Shown here one piece after another: positions 10,947-20,487 of a stretch of DNA of 64,000 nt. A program made the translations under genes and the position numbers. Position 1 is the stretch's first letter, and each line of letters begins with the position of its first letter. The stretch comes from Trebouxia sp. TZW2008 (lineage: Eukaryota; Chlorophyta; Trebouxiophyceae; Trebouxiales; Trebouxiaceae): the NCBI GenBank assembly GCA_002118135.1, contig BDIU01000255.1, forward strand, positions 1-64,000, in the 5' to 3' direction. The notes under the pieces are model-generated. The model did not search any database. It was not told where the DNA came from and saw only the letters and a program-made list of their open reading frames with translations.

Positions 10947-11183
10947 ACACAAGAAGACAACCCGCAACTCCTCCTCTGGCATCAAGAAGCAATCCCATCG
11001 TCGCAAGCATCGTCGTTCTTCTCGTGCTGCTGCTCCTGCTACTGCTGCTCCTGCTGCCCCTATGGCTGTTGACGACGTTACAGTGCCCCTTAGTCAAGCT
11101 ATTACCTGCTCTCTCGATGAATTGGCTGGACTGAAGAACGTGCCTGACTCCTGACGGCTTGCTCCTGCCTGCCATTTTACACT

Positions 11184-13028
11184 GTGGTGACGAGGCTACT
11201 TCAACAGTTCCATTTCCTTAGCTATACAAGCCTTATTGTAAATCTTCTCAAGGCTGCCAACACAGCTTCCAACGTGCGCGCGCTCCCACTCCCCATTCAC
11301 TTGAGCCTAGCTTTCACAGCAACAGTTCAGCCAGGCAGGTCGACAGGAGACAGTCTACGCATTGGCTACGGCTCTGCAGACAGTGGTGGAGAGGAAGAAG
11401 TATCCACCCAGCCCCTGTCAACACAGGACTCAGGCCCTCCTGTGTCTCCCAACCTGGCCTGTGAAGTCTGCCATCAACCAGAACCAGAAGACACTATGCT
11501 GCTCTGCAGTGACGGTAGCAAGGGCTATCACACCTTTTGCTTGCAACCCCCTTTGGACGCTCTACCTCCAGCTGAGCAACCTTGGTACTGTGGGAGCTGC
11601 CTCAACCCACCAAGCAGTGGTGACATCACCGAAGATCAACCAACACTGGAGTTTTTTCGGTTGGGATATCTGCCTGTCAGCGCCGGCCCCCGTGAGAAGG
11701 CGCGCATCAGGGCTAAGGCCTCAAGGTACCAATACAGGCAAGGTCAACTATATCACAGGCAGAGTGGCAAGCCAATACCCAGCACTGCTGACAGACCAGG
11801 TGTCATTCAGGAAGCACATGAGTTGGGTCATTTTGGCATTGCACGCACTACATCAATGGTGCAGTCAGGCTACTGGTGGTACAGCCTTGGTGAACAAGTC
11901 AAAGCACAGCTGAGGGATTGCCCTAAGTGTCAGCTGTGGCATGTGAAATTCAATGAACCAGCAGAGCTGCACCCCATAGCTGTGGAGGGCGTCTATCATC
12001 AAGTGGGCATAGACATCACTGGACCCCTCCAAGAATCAGCCTCAGGCAAAGTATACATTGTCACATGCATTGACTACATGACGAAGAATGTTGAGGCTAG
12101 AGCTCTTGCCAGCAAACAAGCAGAAGAAGTGGCAGATTTCTTCTATGAGGAGATCATCTGCCGTCATGGCACTCCTGCCAAGTGTGCCTCAGACCATGGG
12201 GGGGAGTTTGAGGGTGCTTTCTAGCAACTGATGGAGCGCTGCCGCATCGATCACCGCCTTTCCAGCCCATACCACCCCCAAGCCAATGGTCTTGTAGAGC
12301 GATTCAATCAGACCCTAGAGCGAGCACTTAGGAAGATGGTGGGGCAATACCCAGAGTACTGGGACAGACACATTGCCACAGTGCTGATGGGGTACAGAGC
12401 CAGCATTCAGGCTAGCACCAAGTACAGTCCATTCTTCTTGCTGCATGGGAAAGAGATGGTGCTGCCACTGCATGACATTCACCGCCTCAACGTACCTGAC
12501 AGTGTCTCCTTAGAGCCAACAGCTCAAGCCCTACTGGACAATGTGCAACCCCTTCAAGATGCTATTGCAATAGCTCGGGAGAACATCCAGATGGCTCAAA
12601 ACAGGCAAAAGCGCTTGTATGCAGAGCGACAGCTACATGGGCAGACAGACAAGGGCAAGGGCATCCTGAGGACCCTTGTACCTGCAGATGCCTCAACTGC
12701 ACCAACTACACCAACAGCAACAGCGCCTGTGGGCAATGCAGAGGTCCCTCCTGCCCCGCACAGTGAGAGTCGCACCACTCAGCCTAGTGCAAAGAGACCA
12801 GCAGAGGCAGCACCTACCTTGAAAGTTGGTGACTTTGTCTATGTCAAGGTCCATGCACCTAGCCGTGCTGTTGGAGGAGCTAAAAGTAAGCTGGCGCAGC
12901 AGGCTGAAGGACCATACTACCTTGACAGATTCACAGATGACACCAAGCTGATGGCCATTCTGGAAGATGCCAGCGGCAAGACGTGGAAGCGCAGAGTGGC
13001 AGACCTGAGTTTTTGCTCACTCACATGA
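11184..13028 (+). pseudogene. Retroelement integrase with upstream PHD finger, one internal stop
   Basis: The open frame starts without a clear ATG; 11184 is a GTG. Domains in order are: a C4HC3 PHD finger (CEVCHQPEPEDTMLLC ... YHTFC ... WYCGSC, about residues 95-140); the integrase HHCC zinc domain (HELGHFG ... CPKCQ); the catalytic core with Asp in VGIDITGP, Asp in SDHGGEF and Glu in NGLVERFNQTL; and a C-terminal domain with GPYYLDRFTDDTKLMAI. A TAG at 12222-12224, inside the core just after GGEFEGAF, splits the frame. The sequence on both sides is otherwise collinear and in the same frame. A Pro/Thr/Ala-rich insert separates the core from the C-terminal domain. The integrase inserts element cDNA. 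The PHD finger could read histone tails and guide insertion, which is inference. Confidence 0.8.
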
Positions 13029-13485
13029 AGCATTTTACACAGTACATGGTTGGTTACATTGGCAATTCCAATCACATTGGAACAGAAGGCTTGGACACAG
13101 CATTTGGGGGGATGACAGCTGCAACAACACTCAAGAAGACACACTCTTTCCAGCTGGGGCATAGTCATTGCAATGTGGTGAGAGCACATGGCAGCATGGG
13201 GTGAGAGCGCATAGCAGTGCTCTACGTTTCAAGCTCATTCTTTCTTAGCATGCTTTGTCAGCCTGTTTTTGGCTGATTACTACTGACAGTACAGTTTTAT
13301 GTCTTGGGTCCTGTTTGCAAAGCTTAGGTGCAGCTTGCGCTTCTTAAGTTGTTATGTGTGGCAGAGATATCGCCGTGCCAAACGCTAGCTAGTAGGTGCT
13401 AAGCAGTGTAGCACAACTTGATATATGGTCACCGGTAGCCATTACACCCTTAAGCTTTTCTTTCTTTCTATTGCCTGCATAATGT

Positions 13486-13790
13486 TAGGGGGGGAGTGGT
13501 GTCACAGCTGTGACAGTGTTTTGCATAATGCCTCAAAACACGTTTCTTTGTGACCTTTTTCCTAGCTCTGCTTGCTTCTTCATTATTAATAGAGCAGCTG
13601 GACACGTTGCAATGGTTTACAGACACACTTATCAACAGACGCATCAGTCGTCTGTCTAATACTTCTAGTACTGCAGCTCGTGTCAACCTTATCATTTATT
13701 TAGGATTCCTTGGCAAAGACGACCGGACATGGCCATTGACAAGGGATACCAATCCTCTCCTTGTAACTAACACACCAGAGTCGGAAAATT
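13486..13790 (+). repeat. Polypurine tract and putative 3' LTR
   Basis: AGGGGGGGAGTGG (about 13486-13498) looks like the polypurine primer of a Ty3/gypsy element. It is followed at once by TGTCACAGCTGTGACAG, a plausible LTR start with the usual TG. The 3' end of the LTR is not resolved; it must lie before the coding block at 13806. Confidence 0.45.
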
Positions 13791-13805
13791 TTCGATGCTT
13801 CGAAT

Positions 13806-14330
13806 ATGTTTAGCGAGTGCATGCATACTGGTGTCACACAAGCACCTCTTGCAAAATTGCCAAAGTCCGGAGTGTTGCACTTCGCTGCTCTCAATACAGT
13901 GCAAGATGCTTTCTACGAATGGCCAAAAATTGAATCCCAAGTCGAGGAAATAGGAGGTTGGGGAGAACTGTCAAAACAAAGCAAAACCAACTTCAACAAG
14001 AGGCGTCATTTGGTTCAACGTATACGCATGTTGATTGAAGCAAAGCCACATGGGTTATCAGTGGAAGCAACATGCCGGGTTTTTGCATATATACAACAAC
14101 AAGGGGGCTTGGCTCCAGCGGAATTGCGAGATGCTGTAAATCATGCTGAGCCAGTGCCCAATAGCAGCGCCAAAGGTGGAAGACCAGCTAGCCGAAAGGA
14201 CAATGACCCAATGCCGCGTGACAAAAACAAGGTCGTTGTCACCAAAAAGCAAATCTTGTCATGGCGTAAAGAGGCATTGCAAGTTGAGCTGAGCGAAGTA
14301 GAACACGAAGTGGTCTTAACCAAAATCTAA
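13806..14330 (+). CDS. GCR1_C-like DNA-binding fragment, possible Crypton C-terminus
   Basis: The open frame from the ATG at 13806 encodes 174 residues. The segment NTVQDAFYEWPKIESQVEEI followed by GWGELSKQSKTNFNKRRHLV resembles the GCR1_C domain, which in Crypton proteins follows the tyrosine recombinase. A spacer with GGLAPAELRDAVNHAEP and AKGGRPASRKD follows, then a basic/coiled C-terminus. In this window it stands just after the retroelement, so it may be the 3' part of the Crypton gene at 9243-10946, displaced by the insertion. A related fragment is encoded at 16089-16394 on the other strand. The domain assignment is by eye and uncertain. Confidence 0.45.
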   Translation: MFSECMHTGVTQAPLAKLPKSGVLHFAALNTVQDAFYEWPKIESQVEEIGGWGELSKQSKTNFNKRRHLVQRIRMLIEAKPHGLSVEATCRVFAYIQQQGGLAPAELRDAVNHAEPVPNSSAKGGRPASRKDNDPMPRDKNKVVVTKKQILSWRKEALQVELSEVEHEVVLTKI

Positions 14331-14429
14331 AGATCATACTTGGCATGCTGTGTGTGTGGTAAATTGGTTGTCATTGTGTAGAATGTAGCGGCCACAAGCG
14401 CGCAAAGTTTGACGCACTTTTGGACATTG

Positions 14430-14870
14430 TAGTGGTTGACATTGGCAGTTTGCTCCTCAAATTTGATAGCAAATCGAACAAGATGCTATTTTTTCAACAA
14501 ATCTACTTTACAAATTTGTTTTTACATATACAATGACTTTATCCAACTTTGGATTTATACATCCACAAATGTTTACAAATTGAAAACGAGTTCAAATTTG
14601 CCATGTCAAACAAATTATTGCAACTGCTTTGCAATTGCATTTTTAGATTATGGCAAGAATTGTAATGCAAACCCATTTTGCATTCGACAAAATGCCTAGA
14701 CTGCAACTTTATATCGAATTTTGTTTGAATGGCACTTGCAAACCCAGCAAATTCAGTTTGCATACCAAAATCAACTTGGGCTCCCAAAAATTGAACATTG
14801 AAATTTCACTTCGCACGTACCGCTTTCGATATTATTGGAGGGGTGCGCATACCTATCGAGTTGTAGACGT
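14430..14870. other. AT-rich island
   Basis: This stretch is clearly richer in A and T than its surroundings, with many CAAATTT, TTTACA and TTTGCAAT words, and holds no recognisable gene. It lies downstream of the GCR1_C-like block and could be non-coding element sequence. Confidence 0.5.
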
Positions 14871-15375
14871 CAATCGTAACCAATGGGACCTTGCTTGTGC
14901 TTCAGGCCCATACAATGTACCCTTCATCCTCAAATAGGTAAACAACAATATCTGTATTATGGCCTACTTGACTTGCAAGTGCCCTGGGACTTGCATTAAT
15001 GAATATGTGTGAAGGATGTGAATATGTGAAGCCCAATTGCTGTTGTTGTTGACGACATTTGCACACTTTAGGGCTTTGTTGTACTCAAGCTTGTAACTCT
15101 ATGTGTGCAATCCAAATTTGCGTGAAGTCGTTTTTGGTAGTCTTTTGTATGAGCTGGTGCTCGGTAGCCGTTGCAACCCCGCATCTGGACATTTGTGCCA
15201 CAATCCAAGAGTCAAAGACTTATGCCAATGCTCCAGTTAGCCATCAGGACGAAAGATCAAGGCTAGACAAATGAACGCTACATCCTCAACAGCTGAGGAG
15301 CAACCACTCCTGGTGTGCCACACATCACCGGATTGTGGGCTCCCGGAACTTGAGTGAGCTTGACTAGTCAAAGCA

Positions 15376-15929
15376 TTGACAACCACAGTATGCCACAGTA
15401 CTGACGTTGCGCCTTCACTTACGATGCCAGCTTTGCCACCACTAGATGCAAAGCTATTGGCACTGAGAAAACGCCTTTGTGATGAAGGACTTGGCGTATA
15501 CTTTGACGGACTTTGGCAGGTCGAGGGCCGTCTACATGGTTGGGCTCAAACAGTCAAAGAAGAAAGGTGCTTGCCCACTGTGTTTGGTACTGAACATGGT
15601 GCCGTTGTGTCCCGGCATTGAAAGGTTCTATGGTTCAAGTACAGACGTACCTCAACCATCCCACTTATGGACAAGCCAAAAGCTTGCCAGGTGCTGTCAG
15701 AGCAGTCAAAGGGCGCCATTCAAGCGGTGCTTCTGCTGTGAATGCCAATCTTGCACCGATTTCAACATCAACAAAGCAAGACGATGCAAAGCCACAAAAT
15801 CAATGTGCGGGCTTTGGTTGTGCAAAAGCCTTTTTCAGGATACTAGCATACATCCTTTGCATATTGCTTATCATGTTTTCAAGCTTAGTGATTTGCAATG
15901 TGTTCACCATGCAACAAGCCCTTGTGTAG
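15376..15929 (+). other. Weak coding-like stretch, frame broken
   Basis: Two adjacent open frames (15376-15621 and 15618-15929) overlap in different phases. The second ends with a hydrophobic segment (FFRILAYILCILLIMFSSLV) that could be a membrane helix. No family is recognised. This may be a decayed gene of the mobile island or chance. Confidence 0.2.
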
Positions 15930-15958
15930 GCTTCCTCATTTATGTTCACCACAATTGG

Positions 15959-16027
15959 NNNNNNNNNNNNNNNNNNNNNNNNNNNNNNNNNNNNNNNNNN
16001 NNNNNNNNNNNNNNNNNNNNNNNNNNN
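15959..16027. other. Assembly gap (69 N)
   Basis: A run of N separates the weak coding stretch from the minus-strand GCR1_C-like fragment. Confidence 0.99.
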
Positions 16028-16088
16028 CCTCGATGCTCAGGACACATTGTATAGAAACAAACAAAAGCATACAACGGCTAACATGCTA

Positions 16089-16394
16089 CTAGCTGAAGGG
16101 AAGCTTTGCAATGTCATCCGTTGCTTGCTGAACCCATGCAGCAAACTGGCTGATGCTAATGAGTGGTAAACTTGGGGAGCGGTTGACATGTTGGGACTGA
16201 GCTGGCTTGCCGCCCTTGGCAGCAGCATGACGCACTGGGCTGCTCAAGCGCACAGCATCTCGCAACTCAGCTAGAGAAAGCTTGTGCTGATGCATCACTA
16301 GCTCATAGACAGCCATAGCTTTCTTCAATGGCCAACATTGGTCGGTTGCAAGTGCTTGTATTCGCAAACGGGCATTGTCACCTTTCTTTGGCAC
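16089..16394 (-). CDS. Second GCR1_C-like fragment, related to 13806-14330
   Basis: The 101-residue frame contains LSLAELRDAVRLSSPV and HAAAKGGKPAQ, matching LAPAELRDAVNHAEPV and SSAKGGRPA of the plus-strand protein at the same relative spacing. The preceding helical segment is also similar in character. It lacks the N-terminal WG/RR portion, so it is a fragment or begins in another exon. The opposite orientation shows a second element or a rearranged copy. Function unknown beyond a likely mobile-element origin. Confidence 0.4.
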   Translation of the reverse strand: MPKKGDNARLRIQALATDQCWPLKKAMAVYELVMHQHKLSLAELRDAVRLSSPVRHAAAKGGKPAQSQHVNRSPSLPLISISQFAAWVQQATDDIAKLPFS

Positions 16395-17443
16395 CCTGTA
16401 CAGAACAGGGCTGCCTCATGTTTGCCGGTCTTGTTGGGGAGTGTTTACCTCACATGCCATGACATGCAATCAGCCAGGGTGCCCCCTCAAAGATGCAAGG
16501 CCGGCTTGTGCGCCTGCAAAGCAAGCGCTTGTGTCGTGCAACCAAAAGCACAACTCGCGAGTGCCACACTTCCGAACAAGTGTCGTGTACTGCCAGCAAT
16601 GCCATGCAGTGATCACGAGCGCACAGCTGGCGAAGAAGCTGATCCAAGAGATCATGACTCATTTTATCACCCTCGTGGTCCTGTAAAAGTTTATGACGAA
16701 CTCTGCTGTGAATTTGCCACGCCTGCTCTGAGGCCACGCTTGACCAGCAGGTGGGCAGTGCAGCGAGGCAACCTAACGTCTCACTAGCCCAGCCACGGCA
16801 AGCTGTGCACGTGCTGAATTGATAGCACTGGCCTGCTTTCTTTGCGCACTGCGCAATAGCCAAGGGTCAGCCTTGAAGTTGGCGTATATACTTGCACTGC
16901 TCTTTTGAAGCAGTGATCAGCCTGTTGACGTCGCCTCAGAGCACCAAATCGTACTCCCACGCCGGCGACGCTGCTTTCGTCATAGACATCGCCAAGATTG
17001 CAAACCAGACCTACCGGCCTTCTCAAGGTAAACGTCGTACATTGGCATATGCTGCCTGTTTCAAGCCGCTTCGCCCTTGTTGAGTGCTTCGAGCGAATTT
17101 TGTGTCTCTCAGCCATTTTTGCCCCATCACTGTTCGGAACGCAGCTTGCTCCGACATTGTGTCTGCCTTGACTCGCTGCCAGCCTGTATTCGTTTGATCA
17201 GAAGCGGTTTGACACCAGGTCCAGCACATGTGCACTTGTCGACGCCGAAGCCGCTTTCGTGACTTCAGTATTCGTTCGTGCTTGCGCATTGCCTGCAGTC
17301 AGGACTGTCGCCGGGCACGGCTTCCCTTAGCTGCTGTCCAGCACCTCTTTCAGTTTGTGGCGAAGCTCAAGCACCAATGCTTGGCCTCAGCAAACAGCTC
17401 AGTGTATGCATAGCTGGATTATGTGCAGGTGGAAGGCAGTCAT
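16395..17443. other. No supported gene; possible 5' region of the ankyrin-CCCH gene
   Basis: No recognisable domain on either strand. A splice-acceptor-like GTGCAG at 17423-17428 precedes the first certain coding sequence, so an unseen 5' exon of the next gene may lie in this stretch. Confidence 0.4.
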
Positions 17444-19378
17444 ATGAGCGCTTGGTTGGCGGCCAACAAGGGCGACAACCACACTCTATGCAGGGAGCTG
17501 GACAGTGGAGCAGACTTGGAGTTCAAAGATCCCATGGGGCGTACCCCACTCATGGAAGCTGCTAAGCACGGCCACGTTGACTGTGTGCATGAGCTGCTGT
17601 GCCGTGGAGCAGATCCAACTGCCAGGAGTGCTGTTGGCTGGACTGCCTTAGACTTCTGCGGCAGTCATGAATCTCAGCATGGGGAGATCAACAGACTGCT
17701 CCATGAGGCACAGATGCTGTGGCAGCAAGACAAGCAGAAGCAGCAACAGCAGCAGCAAGGTCTGCAGCATCAGGAGTCAAATAAAGAGAACACTGACAGT
17801 CAGCTTCAGACTGAGCTGCCATGTTTTGCAACCCCTTCCCCCAGCCCTGCTGTGACTCAGCAAATGTTCCGCTCGTATTCATCGCAAGATGAGCCACTGC
17901 AGTATAGGGCTCAAGATGGCTACCCTTACAGTCTGCCACAGCCACAGCAGCAGCAAATGCAAATGCAACAGCATCATCAGCATCAGCATCAGCAATACCC
18001 CTTCCAGCCACAGCAACAACAACAGCTTTTCCCACACCCTCTGTTGAACCCAGCGCTGTCACAAGGCATGCTGGCACAAGCCACATTGGCTCGGCTGTCT
18101 CAAGCTGTTACAGAGCCAGCTCACTCTAGCCTCTCCTCCTCAATGCTCAGCCTGCGTTCTTCTGAGTTGAGCAATGTGAGCAACCTCAGCAGAGAGCTGG
18201 GAAAAATGCCCTCTACAGGGTTGCCCTCCCCTTTAGCACAGCATCAGCAGAACCCAGCAACCCTTAGTAAGCCAGTGTGCAGATATTGGCACTCTGGGCG
18301 CTGCTTGTATGGTGCACACTGCAGGTACGCTCACATCAAAATGTGAAATGTGATCTGTCAAGCTGGTGTTCAAAGCTGTGCAGGTCAAACCTTGCGCATA
18401 TGCCTTCAAGTGGCACAAGGTTTCATACAGCTGTATCGTAGATGCCCGTGCAGCCTTGTGGTTGTCTCTGCCTTAAGATGCAGTTTTGAGTGCTCTGCTT
18501 GTGATAGAGAAGGCATTGTTGGGTGTAGACAGCATCCTGAGCTACTGAGTACAGGATGAAGGTGTTGTGTCAAGGCTATAGTCAGTTGTCAAAGTGTTCT
18601 GCCTATTGCGTATGCTCATCTTCAAGGATTCTAGCTCAAATCACTAATTTGTCTTACGTGGTGTGCTTTCAAGCTGAAGGCTGTGGAGGTGCAGCCATGA
18701 CTTGGATCATGTTTTGTCAGCTGGCTGGTTATTGCAGGTTTGCCCATCCAGCAGGGCCAGCCCCCACCCCACCTCCCTCAGTGCAGCCCGTCTGCCGCTA
18801 CTGGAGGTTTGGCACCTGCCGTTATGGCTCAGCCTGCAGATTCAGGTGCGCCCATGTTTTGGCCTCGCTAGTACCAGCGCCAAGTTTGCCTCGTAGTGTG
18901 CTTGCAGACACTGGTGCGGCTTGTGCTTGTCTGCTTTTCAACAGCTCAGCAGGCGGCAATCAGCCAGCAGTAAATGTGCTCTGCTCCATTGTGGTCTTGC
19001 TGCCTGCTTGTGTTGATTGCTGTGGTAATGGCTTTGGTCTTGCAGTGTTGCATGGTTGTGCACCTTGTCATGTTGCTAGCAAGCAATAGTTGTTGCCCAA
19101 GCTGTACTGGGATCCAGTTGATCGAATGGCTTGATGCAGCATACGTTTTCTGCAGGCATCCCCTTCAGTCAGAGCCAGTCATGAAGCCCCTTAGCGCATC
19201 AGTACCCTCGATGTCTGTCTATGATGCTCAGTTGCAGCAGCAGCGCACGCGCAACTTGGGCCTGACTGATGCAGAGGTTCTATCCTTGCTGTCTCAAGGC
19301 TCACAGCCTTTGCAAGATACTAATGGGCTTCTGAGTACACTGCAAAGTTTTCAAAGAATGCAGTTGAACCAAAGGTAG
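17444..19378 (+). CDS. Ankyrin-repeat protein with two CCCH zinc fingers
   Basis: Three exons with matching phases (17444-18324, 18738-18845, 19156-19378) encode 403 residues. Ankyrin repeats lie at about residues 1-80 (GRTPLMEAAKHGHVDCVHEL; GWTALDFCGSH), followed by Gln-rich low-complexity sequence. Two CCCH fingers follow: CRYWHSGRCLYGAHCRFAH and CRYWRFGTCRYGSACRFRH, both C-x7-C-x5-C-x3-H. Each finger is assembled only after splicing, because the introns fall just after the third Cys. The ankyrin plus tandem CCCH architecture is typical of plant RNA-binding regulators, so a role in mRNA control is likely. I chose the first in-frame ATG; a GTGCAG acceptor at 17428 leaves room for an upstream exon. 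The gene converges on IFT172. Confidence 0.8.
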
Positions 19379-20487
19379 AATTGAAAGCACCATGGGAAGA
19401 TCATCTTCTGCACTTACGCAGAGTTCTGGCGGATCATATTATTTCAGCTGAACATTGCGAGCAAGCATATTCTTTTGGGAAGTATGGCGAGAAAAGAGGT
19501 CAGGTCATTCCACACTTTCTGTGCACAATGACAGATCAGGCTTTGCGCTGACACCCTTGATGTGTTTTTCATAAACTCGTCTGGACAGTGTGTCCATGTA
19601 TACTGTATGTTCCGTGGAACATGACGTTCCTGCCGTGAGTGACTCACCACAAATTTTCAGCCCTGCAGTGTAGAGTTTCAGTATTTTCAAATATTTGTGC
19701 AGCAGTGCGCGGGTACTAACCCTTCCTAAGTGAAACATGTGAGTTCCTTGGTTGTTGTTGGTGTGGCCCTTGTGGGATTATCCCCCACGGTTAGATGAGT
19801 TCAGATCAAAGCCTCGTGTCAGTAATGTGCACGCAGGCTGCGCTGTGCTGGTCGATTCTTTTTTTGAGCAAGCCAGTGCTTCTGACATGTTGAGGTCAGA
19901 TTTGCAGTTAGTGTCCGAAAACCTTTTTTCTTGGCCGTCTTGCCTTCTATTGCTGAATACACCATTCAGTTCATTTAGTTACTCTTGAGATTTTGCATGC
20001 AGGTTCTGGCAACAGCCAGTGCATCTCGTGCAGATGCTGTCCAAGTGTAATAAAGTACGTTCTGTTGCAAAAATTCTGATGCCCTTGAAAGGATATACCC
20101 TATAGTCCCTATACTACACAGCACTATTGCAGTACAATCATTGCATCATGTGTCTCATGTCAGGCACAACTCGAGCTACATGATGCGCTGACAGACTTGT
20201 GACCGCCAATGGTAGACAGGTAGCTGCTCCCAGTCTTTTAACAATGCGTGCTGAGGCTCGCCAGCTACAGCTTGTGCGTGTTTTTTTGCATGTACTGGAC
20301 CTTGACACTCAAAGGTTAGATGGGCATGTTGTCGTGCGTATCTGCGACACAACTCACACCCAAGCTGATGCATATGCTGCACGCCTCCACACAGATTAAA
20401 GTCATTACAGTTGTTGCTGAGGCTGCTGCATCGAGCTGAGATCTGACTGAAGCTGTGCTGTAAGTTGTGACCCGTGAGTGCTGAGCA
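19379..20487. other. Convergent intergenic region (3' flanks)
   Basis: No gene is supported between the ends of the ankyrin-CCCH gene and IFT172. TGTAA, the usual green-algal polyadenylation signal, occurs at 20046-20050 on the plus strand, and its complement at 20405-20409 serves the minus strand. Confidence 0.5.
20405..20409 (-). terminator. Polyadenylation signal TGTAA for IFT172
   Basis: TGTAA on the minus strand lies about 80 nt after the IFT172 stop codon, a usual distance for green-algal genes. Confidence 0.55.

Larger units (their letters stand above)
11150..13790 (+). mobile_element. Ty3/gypsy-like LTR retroelement, 5' truncated
   Basis: Only the integrase end of a pol gene, a purine-rich tract and a probable 3' LTR are present. 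No gag, protease, reverse transcriptase or RNase H is visible upstream. The element lies between the Crypton recombinase block and the GCR1_C-like block, in the same orientation as both, which suggests it may sit inside an older Crypton. The outer limits are approximate because I found no second LTR or clear target-site duplication. Confidence 0.6.

Noticed and set aside
16450..16863. Minus-strand 137-codon frame as a gene
   Set aside because: No ATG at its start, no recognisable domain, and overlapping frames on the other strand are equally long.
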